64,000 bases of DNA from Engraulis encrasicolus. Lineage: Eukaryota; Chordata; Actinopteri; Clupeiformes; Engraulidae. The stretch lies in NCBI RefSeq assembly GCF_034702125.1, contig NC_085880.1, positions 38,681,073 through 38,745,072 of the forward strand. The letters run 5' to 3'. Position 1 is the first letter of the stretch. Each line of letters begins with the position of its first letter. The position numbers and the translations under genes were made by a program. Positions 60,566 through 64,000 of the stretch are shown here, in pieces. The notes below the pieces were generated by a model. The model did not search any database. It was not told the origin of the DNA and saw nothing but the letters and a program-made list of their open reading frames with translations.

Positions 60566-60935
60566 TTCATGTCCGGTGCTGTACCTCTCTCTCCTCATAA
60601 TGTTTACCCTTCAGCATTACATATATTTGTTAACGGATATTTCAAGTTCATTTTAAAGTAGTCCGTTTCAAACAAATCCTATTTAAGGAGCTAGACCCCG
60701 TTTATATGTAAACATATAGCACTAAAGGGATGAAAAAGTATGCGCTCACAAAACTATCCAAAAATACTACTTATTATGTGTAAATGGTCTGAGAGGAAAA
60801 GAAGAAAGTTAACTTTTACCCAGAGTGTCCATTTATTGTGCTTGGAGACAGCAGGGGGAGGACAGTTGAGAATAATTCAATAAAACCCTGAAAGTTCTGT
60901 TATGTGGTGTGGCATTGCATACTACCGCATCAGTT
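60566..60935. other. Unclassified sequence
   Basis: AT-rich, no credible ORF or repeat end. Confidence 0.5.
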
Positions 60936-61236
60936 TAAGAGTGCGTTTTAATATGCGACCTTGCCTCCTCCACTTGCGCTTGTCTCCTCGTCCCGCCTCC
61001 TGGCCCCTCCTCCGTGAAGAAAACGATAAAGTTTCCCAGCTGTCAGCCTAGCCACAACAACTTTTGAGGGACTGTTTTTCATTCACCATCCCAGTTGCAA
61101 ATGAGAAAAAGACTTTACAATTGAGCTTTTGCAAGATATTGAAATATAATGCTGTAGTCAGTGATGTCATCATGAGTGGAGTAGAAGTGGAGGAGGCAAG
61201 TGGAGGAGGCAAGGTCGCATATTAAAACGCACTCTA
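60936..61236. mobile_element. MITE with TIR of about 36 bp
   Basis: TTAAGAGTGCGTTTTAATAT and the following GCGACCTTGCCTCCTCCACTT match in inverse to 61196-61235. The right end has a duplicated GTGGAGGAGGCAA. Target duplication not clear. Confidence 0.7.
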
Positions 61237-61493
61237 AGTCTCAAGGTGACCTCGTATCGGGCAGGAAGAACCACCCACCTGGCCGACAGAACAGGCTGTG
61301 GACAGAGAGGGACCATAGCTCATCTCCACCCACTGCCCCTCGACTGCAGACCCAGGAGAGAGGCAGGAGGTGGGGGTGGAGGAGAGACGGTTAGAGGGGT
61401 AGAGGAGAGGCAATTGGGATGGGGAAGAGAAGGGAGGTTTGGGTGAAGGAGGTTTGGATGTGACCGAATGTGGATGGTGTGGTGTGAAGCGGT

Positions 61494-61496
<3 letters not shown>
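61237..61496. other. Purine-rich unclassified stretch
   Basis: G/A-rich (GGAGG, GAGAGG runs), no gene seen. Confidence 0.5.
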
Positions 61497-62057
<561 letters not shown>

Positions 62058-62380
62058 TGCACGCACACACAGACATTGACCAATGCCCTCCCGTCCATAA
62101 ACAAGCTAAAGATAAATGACTGCTGCCTGATTAATTTCTTTGCATCCTCACAAAATGATGTACAGAAAAGGGTGTTAAATAGACTCTCTAAGTGTTGAAT
62201 TGACACTGCATTAAAAAAAAACCCTGTATATATCTATCCAATGGGGTGCTCAAGGGGGATGGGGGGCATGTGGAACTTGTGATTTTACTAAAGTAGTTAT
62301 ACAGAAAACCTTTGTTTTAGCCATTAAAGCATTGAAATAATTCCTCAAATAAATTTCAGACAGTGTGGCAACCGTGGTAT

Positions 62381-62540
62381 AAGCGGGATAATTGACTTCA
62401 CGGTGTGCGTATAACAGGGAAAATAATGCACACCGAGGTGTAATGGCCACTCCGCTTCACGTCGTGGCCGCATCACCACCTACAGTAGGTGTGCATTATT
62501 TTCCCTGTTATACGCACACCGTGTCGTCAATTATCCCTTA
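62381..62540. mobile_element. Palindromic MITE with TIR of about 50 bp
   Basis: AAGCGGGATAATTGACTTCA and the next 33 bases are inverse to 62488-62540 (ending GTCAATTATCCCTTA). The central spacer is about 55 bp with CCGCTTCACGTCGTGGCCGC. Confidence 0.85.
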
Positions 62541-62661
62541 CATATTATATCGGCCCATTCTTGTTATTACATCAGTTAAATTGTCAAGCATTTGTAGATA
62601 ATCATGTCAGCATGAGCAAAGCACATTCTTACAAAAAAGCACCATCTCGCCCTATCTGTGT

Positions 62662-62860
62662 GGGCAGCCGTGGCCTTGTGGTTAGAGAGTTAGTCTTTCA
62701 ATCTAGGTGTTGCAGGTTCCAATGACCCCCCCTGACCTCTCCCTATACATCTCCAATGCACCCAACCCCACATTGCTCCAGGGACTGTAACCAATACCCT
62801 GAAAAAATAACTGTAAGTCGCTTTGAATAAATGAAAGCGTCAGCTAAATGCAATGTAAGC
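62662..62860 (+). mobile_element. tRNA-derived SINE (fish type)
   Basis: The head GGGCAGCCGTGGCCTTGTGG with a degraded A box and a B-box remnant GCAGGTTCCAATG is followed by a C-rich body and the tail TAAGTCGCTTTGAATAA... GCGTCAGCTAAATGCAATG, a tail form known from fish SINEs. Flanking target duplications were not resolved. The copy has several deletions against the usual head, so it is probably inactive. Confidence 0.75.
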
Positions 62861-62879
62861 TGTGCACATCCTCTGTCCA

Positions 62880-63665
62880 GGCTGGAGGGTCAGGACTGTG
62901 ACCCCACCTGTGGAGTCCCTGCTGTGGCTCCAACCACAGATACACAGTAATCATGCTGTATTCGGCGTCTGGAGAGAGCATAAGGCTCCGACACATGGCT
63001 CCGACAGCACTGCGGCGCACTTTCGCTTCCAACATAATGCGAACCCCCAAACCCAATTTCACACGAACATAGCATTGAAAGTCAATGGGCGGCGCCGACA
63101 AAATAGAACTTGTCTCTAATTGCTAGTCAACATCCGCGAATGTCCGCGGACATCGGCGCCAGTGTGCGGGATTCTGTTGAAAACAATGGAATCCAACTTT
63201 TGCATAGCAGTGCACAGCACTTTGTCGGAGCCTATTTGCGGAAGCCCTTACGCACCATGTCTAAAATAAGCATATTTACAATACTAAACATTGTGCCTCC
63301 TCATGCACTCCACATAATAAGTAAATAACATTACATCCATTGACTACTACTCATTATTAGTAAACGCCATGTGGCTTCGTACATACTGTCTAATACCGTA
63401 TGCCACTTGGTTTGCTCCATTTGAGTTCAAATCAACATGTTTAAGAGTAAGAACTGTGAGGTTAGGTCTACATGATTAGCTACCACGACAGCGCATCAGT
63501 ATTTTGGCCACTGGTGGAATGACGAGTTGGTTGCCTGTTCCATCATGGCTGCCCAACTCTCTTACGACTGTAACCCCACCTGTGGAGTCCCCGTGGCTCT
63601 AGCCACAGCAAATCATGCTCTCTCTGGCATCTGGAGAGAACAATACACGCCACGTCTAAAATAAG
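62880..63665. repeat. Direct repeat pair, one copy interrupted by a MITE
   Basis: 62890-62980 and 63568-63650 share CCCCACCTGTGGAGTCCC, GTGGCTC, AATCATGCT and CTGGAGAGA, and both continue into TGTCTAAAATAAGC-like sequence (63258 and about 63650). In the first copy a palindromic element lies between. Confidence 0.6.
62984..63232. mobile_element. MITE with GGCTCCGACA ends
   Basis: Begins GGCTCCGACA and ends TGTCGGAGCC, with further inverse matches inside (GACAGCACTG / CAGCACTTTGTC). 249 bp, GC-rich with CGCGGACAT repeats. Target duplication unclear. Confidence 0.6.
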
Positions 63666-64000
63666 CTTTAGAACTCTAGAACTCTAAGCTTCTTGTTGTT
63701 TTGACTCGTTGATGCCTTACGCCAGAACTGTAATCAAGAGACCGTTTCCCAAAGCCCCCCCCTGGCAATTACCATTCTTTGGTGCAATCTTCTCGAAATC
63801 GTTGCACGAGTTTGCTGGCTGTTTGGGGTTTTGAGATGGCTGTTACGCTGTGTTTTAGAATTTAGCAGCAAAGTTAAAATAAGAAATGTTTGTGGTCAAG
63901 TGCTAGAGAAACGGAGGTGTGAACTCTCACAAGGGTTGACTTTTGGAAAGTTAAAAAAAGAAGGACATAATGGGAGTCTGCACGCAGGGCTGGAATAGGA
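63233..64000. other. Right edge: unclassified sequence
   Basis: Apart from the second direct repeat copy I see no gene, RNA or repeat end. Short frames lack support. Confidence 0.5.

Overview
The window reads as repeat-dense vertebrate DNA, most probably from a teleost fish. The evidence is vertebrate-type spliced introns, a tRNA-derived SINE with a fish-type 3' tail, many hAT, TTAA-type and palindromic MITEs, long CA/GT microsatellites, and helentrons (rolling-circle transposons carrying an AP-type endonuclease). I recognise no host protein-coding gene, no rRNA and no canonical tRNA gene. The only convincing long coding regions belong to transposons.

Positions 1-51328 form one head-to-tail array of rolling-circle elements, all on the + strand. 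Fifteen copies of the same 3' terminus (12-bp subterminal inverted repeat, hairpin, CTAG followed by TT) can be placed. Three terminate autonomous helentrons: copy A (1-1636, entered in its last domain), copy B (9846-23185, one 2400-codon ORF) and copy C (23186-37825, two frameshifts). The other twelve terminate non-autonomous HINE-like units of about 1.3 kb, ten of them consecutive from 37826 to 51328. The HINE units look like internal-deletion derivatives of the helentron: about 1 kb of its 5' region joined to about 0.2 kb of its 3' end.

The helentron polyprotein reads, in order: papain/OTU-like cysteine protease, basic 18-residue tandem repeats, zinc-binding DUF6570-like region, HUH rolling-circle Rep, Pif1-type helicase, AP-like endonuclease. 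Upstream both B and C keep an ETS/CRE-like promoter motif and three conserved 5' splice-donor/acceptor pairs, implying a spliced leader. Downstream all three copies carry a compact 60-nt tRNA-like fold. Almost every HINE copy carries a match to the CTCF core consensus and a palindromic CRE octamer, always in the same orientation.

Nested inside the array are a 5.6-kb TIR transposon (about 2628-8248), itself containing a pentanucleotide satellite, a hAT MITE, a tandem duplication and a 2-kb foldback element whose empty site is preserved next door. There are also a hAT MITE carried in a helentron intron and smaller MITEs.

Positions 51329-64000 are a patchwork: CA/GT tracts, TTAA-type (Kolobok/T2-like) elements, hAT MITEs, a 99-base assembly gap inside nested palindromes, a hAT-like element (55149-59123) split by two tandem copies of a second helentron-like family with 135-bp tRNA-like repeats, a CT-rich minisatellite split by a TTAA MITE, a SINE and further palindromic MITEs. 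All family assignments are from sequence reading only; no database search was run.
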